Source of the DNA: RGIG3009 sp045653425
GTDB taxonomy: Bacteria; Bacillota; Clostridia; Oscillospirales; Acutalibacteraceae
Length of the DNA: 64,000 nucleotides
NCBI GenBank assembly: GCA_045653425.1
Contig: JAZOLU010000027.1
Coordinates: 1 to 64,000, forward strand
Reading direction: 5' to 3'
Notes under the pieces: model-generated
Database searches by the model: none
Seen by the model: the letters and a program-made list of their open reading frames with translations, nothing else
Told to the model about the DNA's origin: nothing
Made by a program: the position numbers and the translations under genes
In this document: positions 1-8,170 of the stretch, one piece after another
How the letters are laid out: every line of letters starts with the position of its first letter
Numbering within the stretch: the first letter of the stretch is position 1

Positions 1-707
1 GCCAGCGTCGTCTCCGTCGCTCCCGTTACGGTGAACACGTCCGGGTTGCTGCTTTCCCACTCCAAGTCGAGGGGAACACCCATATTCGCCGGCGTGGTAA
101 TAATCTGAACTTGCTTGGTGACACCGGGCAAAATGGTAAGAGTGCTGTTCTCCGCAGCGGTAAAGGCCGCGGAATCCGCCGTTGCTACCGCCTCGACGGA
201 AACATTGTCCAGATACACTCCAGAAGATTCACCGCTCGGATAAAGGTAAAATGAGCCGCCGCTGCGGAAAGTGAACATATACTCGTACTCTGTCCACTTG
301 TCGGTGGTAGCATAATAAGTATAACGGTCATCTGTTTGCTTAATCTTGTAGGCAGCCAAGCCCATATTGATAAAACGGTGACGGATTATAAAATTCGTAT
401 CTATCGTTTTCGCCTTAACGCTGAAGGTCATTTTGTAGGTGTACCCAGCGGGTAACGGATCTACGAAACCGTATCCGACCCCATTTCCTTGGGGAACGAG
501 AAGCGCGTGGTTGCCGCTTTCACCCTCAACTTCAACTGGTGTTTTACTACCAAAAGACCCGCTTTCCATATTACCGCCGGTGACGAGATCTTTACCAATG
601 ATTACCTCCTCCGCCGAGACCGGCAGTACAATGCCAGCAAGGGCGCACGTCACCAACAAGGTAAGCGCCAGCACGCATGACAATAACCGACGTGTTTTTT
701 CTTTCAT
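1..707 (-). CDS. Secreted protein with carbohydrate-binding-like and Ig-like domains (partial)
   Basis: The gene starts at an ATG at 707 behind AGGAGA (about 715-720) and runs off the left edge, so only the first 235 codons are seen. Residues 1-32 are a classic signal peptide (KEKTRR, hydrophobic core, VSA before EE). Residues about 36-150 have the NMESG...YTYKMTFSVKAK...YLDNVSVEAV pattern of a CBM4/9-type jelly-roll carbohydrate-binding domain. From about 165 the pattern with WESSNPDVFTVTG resembles a bacterial Ig-like (BIG2) domain. The product is probably an exported polysaccharide-binding or surface protein. Any catalytic domain would lie outside the window. It has its own promoter and a long leader. 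Confidence 0.75.
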   Translation of the reverse strand, partial: MKEKTRRLLSCVLALTLLVTCALAGIVLPVSAEEVIIGKDLVTGGNMESGSFGSKTPVEVEGESGNHALLVPQGNGVGYGFVDPLPAGYTYKMTFSVKAKTIDTNFIIRHRFINMGLAAYKIKQTDDRYTYYATTDKWTEYEYMFTFRSGGSFYLYPSGESSGVYLDNVSVEAVATADSAAFTAAENSTLTILPGVTKQVQIITTPANMGVPLDLEWESSNPDVFTVTGATETTL

Positions 708-849
708 ACAAACATCTCCTTTTTACTCGTATGGCTGAACCGGACAAAGCCACTACATACGTACTGCACAGTTGCCGAAAACCCGTTTGCGGAAGCCCTT
801 GATTAACAAAGGAACCGCAAAAAGCCAATACGGGCTATGCGTCAAATAT

Positions 850-879
850 AGTATAACATTTAAACACCGAACCGCGCAA
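850..879 (-). promoter_or_regulatory. Promoter of the secreted-protein gene, with structured leader
   Basis: On the minus strand TTGCGC and TATACT are separated by 18 nt, with TG just upstream of the -10. Transcription would begin near 843, leaving about 135 nt of leader before the ATG at 707. The leader (781-836) folds into an inner stem TTGCGG/CCGCAA with a CCTT/AAGG extension, enclosed by CCCGT/ACGGG. No known riboswitch consensus was recognised. Confidence 0.55.
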
Positions 880-952
880 GACCCTTTTTTAATTTTGGAA
901 CTTTGTATATTTTTGTTAGATTTTTTTGTTTATTTTGCACAAACACTGCCAT

Positions 953-2248
953 TTAGCGGATAACCGTGCCGATGCACACCCCGTTTTCACGCGCGGTGAT
1001 ACGTACCGACACCGGCACACCTATCTCGCCGCCGTCCACCACCACCGTAACGTACGTGTCGGTGTAGCCCTCCATACGCCCGTCGGGTCGCACGGTTTCG
1101 GGCAGTACCTCCACCACGCGCCCTATCAGTGCTTGCTCAAACGCCGCCTCACTGTGCTTGCCCGCGGCAATGAGTTGCTTGTTACGCCGCGCCTTTTCTG
1201 CGTTGGCCACTTGCATTGGTGCTTTGGCGGCGGGTGTCCCCGCCCGCTTGGAGTAGGGGAAGCAGTGGATACGCGAAAAGCCCACACTCTCCACAAACGC
1301 CAGCGATTGTTCAAACTCCTCCACCGTTTCACCGGGAAAACCCACCATCACGTCGGTGGTTAACGCACAACCGGGGAACGCGGTGCGTAACTGCTCACAA
1401 ACCGCGCGGTACTCCACCGTGGTATACTGGCGGTTCATTCGTTTGAGCGTGGCATCGCACCCGCTTTGCAACGCCAAGTGAAATTGCGGGCACAATTTAT
1501 CATACGTTGCTAAACGTTGTATCAATTCTTCGGTTAAGTGGTCCGGCTCAATGGAGCCCAAACGCACACGACGAATCCCCTTTGGTGCACACGCTGCCTC
1601 CACGGCATCGGCAATGGTCGCGCCGATATCCTTACCATAGGCGGTTAAGTTAATACCCACCAGCACAATTTCGCAGTACCCGTTTTCCGCCAAGCGTTGC
1701 ACTTCCGCCGACAACTCCTCCAACGGTTTAGAGCGCACCCGCCCGCGTGCATACGGAATAATGCAATAGGAACAAAAGCGGTCGCATCCGTCCTCAATTT
1801 TCACAAAGGCGCGGGTACGCCCTTGGAACTCACAAATGGATAAACTCTCATATTCCCGCCCGTGCGGAGCAACGACAACCACGCGCTTACCACTCTCATA
1901 ATATTGTGCCAACCGTTGCGGCAGTTCACGCCGCGCCGCGTTGCCCAGTATAATCTGCGGTTCGGGCAAGGCGGCGGCATCCTCCGGAAACGCCTGCGGA
2001 AAACATCCTGTTAATACCAACACCGCCTGCGGGTTATCCCGCCGGCAACGACGCAACAACTGCCGCAATTTGCGGTCACTTTCGCCGGTAACGGTGCAGG
2101 AATTCACCACCAACACCGCTTCGCCGATATCCGCTTGCCCCACCGCGTACTCCGCCGTGGTGTACCCCGCCTCTTCCATTAACCGCCGCATTGCTTGCGT
2201 TTCGTATTGATTCACTTTGCAACCCAAGGTGTAAAACCATATTGTCAC
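953..2248 (-). CDS. mtaB: tRNA t6A37 methylthiotransferase MtaB
   Basis: This radical-SAM enzyme converts t6A37 to ms2t6A37 in ANN-decoding tRNAs. The N-terminal UPF0004 domain carries the three cluster cysteines (TLGCKVNQ at C10, NSCTVT at C51, TGCFPQ near 85). The radical-SAM CxxxCxxC is in CDRFCSYC near residue 155, and a TRAM-like tail follows. The start is the GTG at 2248: AAAGGAG sits 8 nt upstream, and the product (431 aa) then begins MTIWFYTLGC, as in the family. An in-frame start 12 codons upstream has no spaced ribosome binding site. The gene stands alone, separated from the next by a hairpin. Confidence 0.93.
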   Translation of the reverse strand: MTIWFYTLGCKVNQYETQAMRRLMEEAGYTTAEYAVGQADIGEAVLVVNSCTVTGESDRKLRQLLRRCRRDNPQAVLVLTGCFPQAFPEDAAALPEPQIILGNAARRELPQRLAQYYESGKRVVVVAPHGREYESLSICEFQGRTRAFVKIEDGCDRFCSYCIIPYARGRVRSKPLEELSAEVQRLAENGYCEIVLVGINLTAYGKDIGATIADAVEAACAPKGIRRVRLGSIEPDHLTEELIQRLATYDKLCPQFHLALQSGCDATLKRMNRQYTTVEYRAVCEQLRTAFPGCALTTDVMVGFPGETVEEFEQSLAFVESVGFSRIHCFPYSKRAGTPAAKAPMQVANAEKARRNKQLIAAGKHSEAAFEQALIGRVVEVLPETVRPDGRMEGYTDTYVTVVVDGGEIGVPVSVRITARENGVCIGTVIR

Positions 2249-2300
2249 GGTTGGTTCTCCTTTCCGTTTTGCCAAGTACGGCACCCATAGTGTGGAAACA

Positions 2301-2324
2301 AGCGGCCGCCTTTTGGCGGCCGCT
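2301..2324 (-). terminator. Hairpin after the membrane protein gene
   Basis: AGCGGCCGCC and GGCGGCCGCT form a perfect 10-bp stem with a 4-nt loop. The minus-strand 3' side continues TTGTTT, a weak U tract. It would separate the mntP transcript from mtaB. Confidence 0.6.
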
Positions 2325-2340
2325 GAGTGTTCTTAATTCT

Positions 2341-2880
2341 TCACTTTTTTACTGTTGTCGCCGGCGGCGCGGCGGGAATGGCCACTTCCTCACGCACGGG
2401 CAACTGCCGCAACTTGGTATGCGCCACCACACCGCGTACTATGTAATACATTATCCATACGTGGAACAGTACCTCAATGATATAAGAAACCCAGGGAACC
2501 GATTCGCCAACTGCCACCATATCTATCACGTTGGTAATCGTCCAGTAAACCAATCCTACACAATCCACCGAAAACAGTGCCAGTATCGCTATCATCCAGC
2601 CGCCCCGCTTTTTGGAAAAGAAGGCACCAAGCGCATAAATAAGCGGCAACAGTACCGCCACGCCGGCAAACACCATCACCCAAACCACGGGATAACCATA
2701 TACGTACAAAATCATCCCCAAATCGGCACACACTTGCGGAATGGCCGCCGAAAACGGGAACGATACCCCAAAATTTACCAGCGACAGTGCCACGCTCAAC
2801 AAGGTTAACGCCGCCATTAACAGAACATTATTCCGTGCAGAAGTATATTGCTTTTCGTACCGATTTTTCAATTCCACCAT
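2341..2880 (-). CDS. Predicted integral membrane protein, function unknown
   Basis: The protein has 179 residues and about five hydrophobic segments (near 20-40, 55-85, 93-112, 125-150), with a basic N-terminus and a short Ala/Pro-rich tail. I recognise no family motif. It starts 4 nt after the mntP stop, so it is cotranscribed with mntP and followed by a terminator hairpin. A role linked to the metal exporter is possible, but only the gene order suggests it. Confidence 0.6.
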   Translation of the reverse strand: MVELKNRYEKQYTSARNNVLLMAALTLLSVALSLVNFGVSFPFSAAIPQVCADLGMILYVYGYPVVWVMVFAGVAVLLPLIYALGAFFSKKRGGWMIAILALFSVDCVGLVYWTITNVIDMVAVGESVPWVSYIIEVLFHVWIMYYIVRGVVAHTKLRQLPVREEVAIPAAPPATTVKK

Positions 2881-2884
2881 ACGG

Positions 2885-3475
2885 TTAGCCCCCCAATAGA
2901 TGTTCTAATAAAATTTTTGTGCCAATACCTATCAGCACCAATCCGCCGGCAATTTCCGCCCGTTTGCCGTACCGATTGCCGGTGCAACAACCCAGCCGTA
3001 CCCCCACCAAACACGTGGCAAACGTCACCAAAGCAATCACCGCGCAACAGAACAGATACCCATAGTCCGAAGCAAGCAACCCGGTTCTGCCCAGTGCCAT
3101 TGTCACACCCACCGCCATTGCATCAATGCTGGTAGCCAGTGCCATTAACAATAACGTGCGCCAGTGCGTGGGGTCGCCTCCCTCGGCGTGGGAGTCCTCC
3201 GCTTCGTGAAATACTTCCCACAACATTTTGCCGCCGATAAAACCAAGAAGTGCAAATGCCACCCAGTGGTCAATGGCCACAATTTGTTCGGCAAACAAAG
3301 CGGCAATCCAATACCCTATCATTGGCATTGCACCCTGAAACAGACCAAACGCGCCGGCAATGCGACACGTTTGTGCCGGCGTGGCTCGCCCCAGCAAAAT
3401 ACCGTTGCTGATGGACACCGCAAACGCGTCCATCGACAACCCTATGGCCATTAAAAACAGTGTTATTCCATCCAT
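2885..3475 (-). CDS. mntP: Manganese efflux pump MntP
   Basis: This is a 196-aa, six-helix membrane protein of the MntP (YebN) family, which exports Mn(II). It has the two internal repeats typical of the family, each with an Asp in the membrane: SMDAFAVSI near residue 15 and TSIDAMAVGV near residue 115. Length matches the family (about 190). It is the first gene of a two-gene unit. Only 84 bp separate it from the upstream regulator gene, leaving little room for the Mn2+ riboswitch (yybP-ykoY) often found before mntP, and none is visible. Confidence 0.9.
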   Translation of the reverse strand: MDGITLFLMAIGLSMDAFAVSISNGILLGRATPAQTCRIAGAFGLFQGAMPMIGYWIAALFAEQIVAIDHWVAFALLGFIGGKMLWEVFHEAEDSHAEGGDPTHWRTLLLMALATSIDAMAVGVTMALGRTGLLASDYGYLFCCAVIALVTFATCLVGVRLGCCTGNRYGKRAEIAGGLVLIGIGTKILLEHLLGG

Positions 3476-3559
3476 TATGCGCGCCTCATCGCTTTCCGTA
3501 ATTATGGGAGTTTACTATGCTTGTCAGTATACCAAATTCCTGAGCCGTTTGCAATCCTT

Positions 3560-4492
3560 TTATGCTTTCGGCTGTTCCCTGTCCAATTTAACGCGAGCAA
3601 GCGTTACCTTTTCCGGGTCGGGCAATTCCGGCACGGTGCCGCTACGCAAAAACGCCGTGCGATATTCGCGCGGGGTCATACCCGTTTTTAACTTAAACAC
3701 GCGCGAAAAATAGTTGTAATCCGAAATGCCGCAGTTGCCGGCAATCTCCGATATGTTGTACTGTGGGTCTTTTAAGTACTTACACGCCAATAAAATCCGC
3801 TTTTGCAAAATAAACTTACCAATCGCCATATTTACGTTTTTTTCTGCGCAACGGTTCAGCGTGGAAACGCTTACCGACAACGCGTGCGCAACGTCCGCTA
3901 TCGGCAGTTTTTCGCGCAGGTTTTCGTCAATATACGCCTGTGCGCGCTGCCATAAATCGTCACGGTTGCGCTGAATGGATTTTTGTAACAATAAGTGCTC
4001 AATACAAATTTGCAAAATGTCGCACATCGCTGCAATGCTGGACCGTGAAGTAGGAATTAACTGAAAAAACTGGTGGTTAAGCACCGACATATCGCGAATA
4101 AAATGACGGCAACTCTCATACACCGTGTTCCACTGTAACCCCAGCGAGGTTTGGTCGTCCAACAAATGCCCCAACACCACGTATCCCAACACTTCGTCGC
4201 CGCGCTGCCCCGATTTAATCGGCACGCACACCTCAATCAACCCGGCGTGGCACTGGTACACGCACAGTTGTCCCGTCTCCTTCGCTTGCCGAAACCCGTA
4301 CAAGTCACACGCTTCGCACTTGGCCTTTCCTACCGCTGTGGACTGAATATGCCGGCAAAACGGATTCCCCTGCACCGGATAACGCACCAACACGTGATGC
4401 TCCGGATCAAACAAGGCGCATTGATGCCCCGTAATTAAATAAATGTCCTTGAAAATCTTTTCAATGGAATTTAGTTCAAAAAAGAGATTCAT
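3560..4492 (-). CDS. AraC-family regulator with PocR sensory domain
   Basis: The product (310 aa) has an N-terminal PocR-type ligand domain (about 10-150). Its Cys-rich core is visible: FCRHI, KCEACD and CVYQCHAG. A C-terminal AraC double helix-turn-helix spans about 190-290 (IADVAHALSVSVSTLNR; ISEIAGNCGISDYNYFSRVF; GMTPREYR). PocR domains in this group are thought to bind small metabolites. The gene is divergent from the ASRT-like/M24 pair and shares a symmetrical promoter region with it, so it probably controls that pair. The true ligand is unknown. Confidence 0.85.
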   Translation of the reverse strand: MNLFFELNSIEKIFKDIYLITGHQCALFDPEHHVLVRYPVQGNPFCRHIQSTAVGKAKCEACDLYGFRQAKETGQLCVYQCHAGLIEVCVPIKSGQRGDEVLGYVVLGHLLDDQTSLGLQWNTVYESCRHFIRDMSVLNHQFFQLIPTSRSSIAAMCDILQICIEHLLLQKSIQRNRDDLWQRAQAYIDENLREKLPIADVAHALSVSVSTLNRCAEKNVNMAIGKFILQKRILLACKYLKDPQYNISEIAGNCGISDYNYFSRVFKLKTGMTPREYRTAFLRSGTVPELPDPEKVTLARVKLDREQPKA

Positions 4493-4561
4493 TTTTGATT
4501 TTTCGCCTCCAAACCCTGCTAAAACCTATCAAATGACCGAAAAATGCTAATTTTCAACTCC

Positions 4562-4597
4562 ATTGTACTATCTACTTTTGTAAAAGTCAAGTACAAT
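4562..4597. promoter_or_regulatory. Divergent promoter/operator between araC-type gene and ASRT-like gene
   Basis: ATTGTACT (4562-4569) and AGTACAAT (4590-4597) are a perfect inverted repeat enclosing a second palindrome, ACTTTT-G-TAAAAGT (4574-4587). On the minus strand this gives TTGACT, 17 nt, TACAAT, a good promoter for the regulator. On the plus strand a TACAAT -10 lies at 4592-4597 but has no good -35, as expected of an activator-dependent promoter. Confidence 0.55.
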
Positions 4598-4635
4598 AGA
4601 GGTAAGGAAATTAGTAAAAAAAGGGGTTGTTTGGT

Positions 4636-5001
4636 ATGGACGGAAAAACCAAATGGTATTTTGCGGATGGCGAAATTCCCCCTATGGGCGACGACCCGGA
4701 AGTGTACGGTCACGAATCGCTCATTATTTTGAATCCCAACAACGAAGAGGCCCACGTGAAACTGTGTATGTACTGGACCAACCGTGAGCCCGTGTGGGGT
4801 GAACCGGTCACCGTTGGCGCTCAGCGCGTTAAGGGGTTGCGTGCCACCGAGAAAAAGGACTTTTTGGGACAAGTTCCGAGCGCGGGCGAACAATACGCTC
4901 TGTTGTTGGAAAGTGACGTTCCGATTGTTGTACAATACGGTCGGTTGGATGTGCGTCAAACCAATATGGCGTTTTACACCACCAGTGGTTATTCTTTGTA
5001 A
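4636..5001 (+). CDS. ASRT-like (sensory rhodopsin transducer family) protein
   Basis: The 121-aa soluble protein resembles the small beta-rich family named after the Anabaena sensory rhodopsin transducer, with the pattern KTKWYFADGEIPP, SLIILNPN, VKLCMYWTNREP and YGRLDVRQTNMAFYTTSGY. Members in non-phototrophs have been suggested to bind carbohydrate-like ligands; no rhodopsin gene is present here. The ATG at 4636 follows AAGGGG by 9 nt. It is the first gene of a pair with the M24 homologue 50 bp downstream, divergent from the PocR/AraC gene. Confidence 0.65.
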   Translation: MDGKTKWYFADGEIPPMGDDPEVYGHESLIILNPNNEEAHVKLCMYWTNREPVWGEPVTVGAQRVKGLRATEKKDFLGQVPSAGEQYALLLESDVPIVVQYGRLDVRQTNMAFYTTSGYSL

Positions 5002-5051
5002 TGTACCCCACGGGGTTTAAGTTTTAAGTAAAAGAAAGATAGAAAATTAGT

Positions 5052-6221
5052 ATGTCCAGAATCTGCATTCCCGACAGCGAATACCAAGAGCGCGTACAAC
5101 GTTGCGCCGCGCTCGTTGCCAAGAAAGGGTACGATATTTTCTTGGTCAACTCCAACGAAGCAGACTATGCCAACGTCCGTTATTTTAGCAACTTCTGGCC
5201 GCTGTTTGAGCGTGCCGGCGTGGCTATCACCCCCACCGGCAAAGCGGCTCTGCTGGTTGGTCCGGAAAGCACCATTTTTGCCGCAGACCGCAGCAAGATT
5301 GAGAAAATCTACACCATGCTTGCATACCGTGAATCGGCCGACCCGGCTTACCCGGAACTCAGTCCGATGGAATACGACGAAGTGTTCCGCGATATGGGCG
5401 TTACCGGCAAGCACATTAAAATTGCCATCGGCAGTTTCCTCGACACCAACTGCGAAATGATGCGTCACCTCAAAGAAGCGTATCCCGAAGCGGAAATCGT
5501 TGAGGACAAGGAAATTATGGTCTCGCTGCGCCGCATTAAGTCCGAAAACGAACTGGCCTGCATTCGCGAGGGCTTCCGCATTGTGGAACTGGCTACGCAG
5601 GAAGTGATTAAAAACCTGCGCCCCGGTGTTACCGAATTGGCCATGGTGGGTATTGCGCAGCGCGTAATTTACGAAAATGGTGCGGAATACGAAGGTCTGC
5701 CGATGTACGTGTTCAGCGAGGCCTCCACTCGTCATGCTATCTCTCGTCCCAGCTACCGTGAACTCGGCAAGGGCGATATCATTCAGCTTAACCTCTCTGC
5801 TAAAATTGACGGGTATTCCCCCTCCATCGGCTTGCCGGTTTGCCTCGGTAAACTCACCGACGAAAAACGCCGTTACGTGGAATTCTGCTTGCAGGCCCAC
5901 AACTGGACGGTTGACCAAATTAAAGCCGGCGTGATGGCTTCCGACATTGCCAAGGGCTTCTACAAACTGTACTGCGACAACGGTTACAAAGATGCGTACG
6001 TGTACGGTCCCTGCCACGGAACCGGCTTGATTGAAGTGGAAGCCCCCTGGATGGAGACTTCCTCCGACTACGTGCTGGAACCGAATATGACCTTCCAGGT
6101 GGATACCTTTATTTCCGGCCCGACCTTCGGCCTGCGTTGGGAAAAGGGTATCGTGGTTACCGAGAACGGTTGCGAATCCACCGGCGGCAACCTAGGCACC
6201 ATCTACGAGTTGGATGTGTAA
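5052..6221 (+). CDS. Creatinase-like M24 family protein lacking metal ligands
   Basis: The 389-aa protein has the creatinase N-terminal domain (1-160) and the pita-bread M24 fold (about 165-389). In metallo-aminopeptidases five residues (D, D, H, E, E) bind two metals; the aligned residues here are N247, S258, H322, D351 and E364. The metal site is therefore broken, while the histidine used by the metal-free enzyme creatinase remains (CHGTG). It is more likely a C-N hydrolase or binding protein than an Xaa-Pro peptidase. The substrate is unknown. Its partner is the ASRT-like gene, and the unit ends in a strong terminator. Confidence 0.75.
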   Translation: MSRICIPDSEYQERVQRCAALVAKKGYDIFLVNSNEADYANVRYFSNFWPLFERAGVAITPTGKAALLVGPESTIFAADRSKIEKIYTMLAYRESADPAYPELSPMEYDEVFRDMGVTGKHIKIAIGSFLDTNCEMMRHLKEAYPEAEIVEDKEIMVSLRRIKSENELACIREGFRIVELATQEVIKNLRPGVTELAMVGIAQRVIYENGAEYEGLPMYVFSEASTRHAISRPSYRELGKGDIIQLNLSAKIDGYSPSIGLPVCLGKLTDEKRRYVEFCLQAHNWTVDQIKAGVMASDIAKGFYKLYCDNGYKDAYVYGPCHGTGLIEVEAPWMETSSDYVLEPNMTFQVDTFISGPTFGLRWEKGIVVTENGCESTGGNLGTIYELDV

Positions 6222-6252
6222 TTTCCGCAACAGCTAAAACCAAAAAACATAA

Positions 6253-6289
6253 AAGCACCCGCGAGAACACGATGTTCTCGCGGGTGCTT
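6253..6289. terminator. Bidirectional terminator
   Basis: AAGCACCCGCGAGAACA pairs with TGTTCTCGCGGGTGCTT around a 3-nt loop, with A-rich and T-rich flanks. It lies between the convergent M24-like gene and the first GH16-like gene. The GCGAGAACAC core recurs in the hairpin at 8171-8206. Confidence 0.85.
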
Positions 6290-6290
6290 G

Positions 6291-7100
6291 TTATCGTTGC
6301 CATCTGATACTATCGTCATTCCGCCAAACACGAATCCAGTCAATCTCCAACGGGCAATCTTTTGTGCCGCCCAAAATCAACACTTCGGGTTTCTCAATGT
6401 CGTTCAAAGCCTTGTACGCGTTCTTGGTTTCTCCGATTTCCACATACGGCAACGGTTCCGGATGCACGCCCTCATAAAACGTCTGTTTCGTACACCGTTC
6501 GCCGTCAATCCATCCCTCAACTTTGCCGTTTTTCCACATAAACGTCAGCGTGTGCCATTCCCCGTCAAGGAAATTTTCGGGACAGGCGTTGTTGGGGTAG
6601 TTGGACAACCGATAATATTCAGCCGGGTCTTGTTCGGGGTCAATCTTCACATGTTTGAACGTGGTGGACCACTCACCATCGCCCTTATACTCCATCCAAT
6701 CCAGTTCAACAAACTCCGTAGCCGTGTTATTCAACTTTTCGGGTGTAACCGACCACACAGCCGGATGACCCTGGGTAGTGCCTTCTGTTTTCTTGGGGTT
6801 GGGAATGCGAACGCGCATTTCCAACACACCTTGGTGGAACGCAAAACCAGTTTGCGACTCCCAATCCATAGAGCACAACGTCCATTTTCCGTTTGCAGAT
6901 TGCAGCGTAAGCACACTGTTTTCTACTTTGTAATCATCCGGTGTAGCGGCAGCGCCATCGGGACGAGACACATACCATTTGTACCCGGGTTCGCGGGTGT
7001 TGTTTATGTCGATGGTATCAACGGATTCAAAATCATCGTGGAATGCCAGATAAACAGACATGTTTTTCACAGCAATTTCCGGAATCGGTGCAGGTTTCAT
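6291..7100 (-). CDS. GH16-like (laminarinase/concanavalin fold) protein, copy 1
   Basis: The 269-aa protein matches the GH16-type jelly roll: the entry motif DDFESVDTID, a WYVSRP turn, FHQGVLEMRVRIP, and the catalytic motif ExDxxE at E132, D134 and E137 (ELDWME). The C-terminal strand is LEIDWIRVW. The product is probably a beta-glucan or galactan hydrolase, but the substrate cannot be told. No signal peptide is present, so it appears cytosolic, which is unusual for the family. The ATG follows GGGAGG. It is a tandem paralogue of the gene at 7264-8052. Confidence 0.8.
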   Translation of the reverse strand: MKPAPIPEIAVKNMSVYLAFHDDFESVDTIDINNTREPGYKWYVSRPDGAAATPDDYKVENSVLTLQSANGKWTLCSMDWESQTGFAFHQGVLEMRVRIPNPKKTEGTTQGHPAVWSVTPEKLNNTATEFVELDWMEYKGDGEWSTTFKHVKIDPEQDPAEYYRLSNYPNNACPENFLDGEWHTLTFMWKNGKVEGWIDGERCTKQTFYEGVHPEPLPYVEIGETKNAYKALNDIEKPEVLILGGTKDCPLEIDWIRVWRNDDSIRWQR

Positions 7101-7136
7101 TGTTAGATCCTCCCTTACGGTTGTTTGGTTGCCTTC

Positions 7137-7165
7137 ATCGTACTATCTTATTTTTAAAATAGCAA
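7137..7165 (-). promoter_or_regulatory. Promoter of GH16-like copy 1
   Basis: On the minus strand TTGCTA, 17 nt, TACGAT, then a leader of about 30 nt to GGGAGG and the ATG at 7100. It is clearly homologous to the promoter of copy 2, including the spacer start TATTTT. Confidence 0.75.
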
Positions 7166-7263
7166 CCTTTTTAAAAAATATAAACTTTTTCGCCTACGAA
7201 TTACTAAATCGCGACCACGAAAAACAGCGCGTTTTCTCAGGGGCGCTTTACTATGTTATTCGC

Positions 7264-8052
7264 TTATTTCTGCCACACGCGAATCCAGTCCATCTCCAGC
7301 GGATTGTGTTCCGTGCCTCCAATAATCAACGTTTCGGGTTGGTCTTTATTGTCCAAAATTCGGAACGCACCATCCGTATAACCACGGTCCACGTACGGCA
7401 ACGGGTCAGGCAGTTGGCCTTCGTAGAACGTCTGCTTCATACAAGGTACATCATCAATCCAACCCTCAATTTTCCCGTCTACCCACAGGAAGGTGAGCGT
7501 GTGCCACTCTTGGTCAAGGAAAGCGGCCGGGCTGGTGTTATAACAGTTTTCTACCCACCAATACTCAACCGGGTTGCGGTTGGGGTCACGCTTCATATGA
7601 TGGAAGGTCGTGAACCAGAAGCCGCCTCCCCAGTACTCCAACCAGTCCAGCTCCACAAATTCGGGGGTGGTATTGTTCAACTTTTTAGGCGGGAACGACC
7701 ACACGGCCTGCCAACCTTTGGGCGAACCCGCCGGCCTGTGCGGCACGGGCATACGTACACGGAACTCCAACACGCCTTGGTGGAACGCATATCCGATTTG
7801 TGATTTCCAATCCATGGTGCACAAAGTCCATGTATAATCGGGAGATTGCAGTGTAATAACACTGTTTTCCACTTTGTAATCCTCCGGCTTGGACGGTACC
7901 ACGCCATAAGGGCGCGATACATACCACTTATAACCGGGTTGACGAGTGTCGTTAACATCAATGGTATCCAACGAATCAAAATCGTCCTCAAATGTCAAGC
8001 GAGTCATACCGTGTTGCAACGCAATCTCCGGCGGTGTGGGTGCAGATTTCAT
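7264..8052 (-). CDS. GH16-like protein, copy 2
   Basis: The 262-aa paralogue of the downstream gene shares nearly every block: DDFDSLDTID, KWYVSRP, FHQGVLEFRVRMP, the catalytic ELDWLE (E134, D136, E139), WHTLTFLWVDGKIEGWIDD and LEMDWIRVW. It also lacks a signal peptide. The ATG at 8052 is chosen because GGGAGG stands just upstream and copy 1 starts at the same place; an open frame continues upstream but is not supported. The two copies keep separate promoters, so they may have different roles or simply add dosage. Confidence 0.8.
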   Translation of the reverse strand: MKSAPTPPEIALQHGMTRLTFEDDFDSLDTIDVNDTRQPGYKWYVSRPYGVVPSKPEDYKVENSVITLQSPDYTWTLCTMDWKSQIGYAFHQGVLEFRVRMPVPHRPAGSPKGWQAVWSFPPKKLNNTTPEFVELDWLEYWGGGFWFTTFHHMKRDPNRNPVEYWWVENCYNTSPAAFLDQEWHTLTFLWVDGKIEGWIDDVPCMKQTFYEGQLPDPLPYVDRGYTDGAFRILDNKDQPETLIIGGTEHNPLEMDWIRVWQK

Positions 8053-8088
8053 TGTTGTTTCCTCCCTTGCGGTTGTTTTGTTACGCTC

Positions 8089-8117
8089 ATTGTACCATCT
8101 CTTTCCCAAAATAGCAA
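8089..8117 (-). promoter_or_regulatory. Promoter of GH16-like copy 2
   Basis: On the minus strand TTGCTA, 17 nt, TACAAT: a near-consensus sigma-A promoter followed by a leader with GGGAGG before the ATG at 8052. Confidence 0.8.
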
Positions 8118-8170
8118 CCCTTTTTGGTAAAAAACAAACTTTTTTTGCTTTCCGGTTATTATACAAAACC

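Noticed and set aside
708..843. c-di-GMP riboswitch in the leader of the first gene
   Set aside because: GACGC-like and GCC fragments occur, but the conserved core and paired arms of the class I aptamer do not line up.
926..1363. Plus-strand frame opposite mtaB
   Set aside because: A shadow of the mtaB coding strand with no binding site or recognisable motif; the same holds for the other long frames opposite core genes, such as 12435-13319, 13904-15058 and 44782-46992.
3476..3559. Mn2+ (yybP-ykoY) riboswitch before mntP
   Set aside because: The gap is only 84 bp and the typical stem-loops are not seen.
4636..5001. Light-sensing module suggested by the sensory-rhodopsin-transducer name
   Set aside because: No rhodopsin or carotenoid gene is in the window; the family is widespread in non-phototrophs.
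5052..6221. Xaa-Pro aminopeptidase
   Set aside because: Three of the five metal ligands are substituted (N247, S258, D351), so peptidase activity is unlikely.
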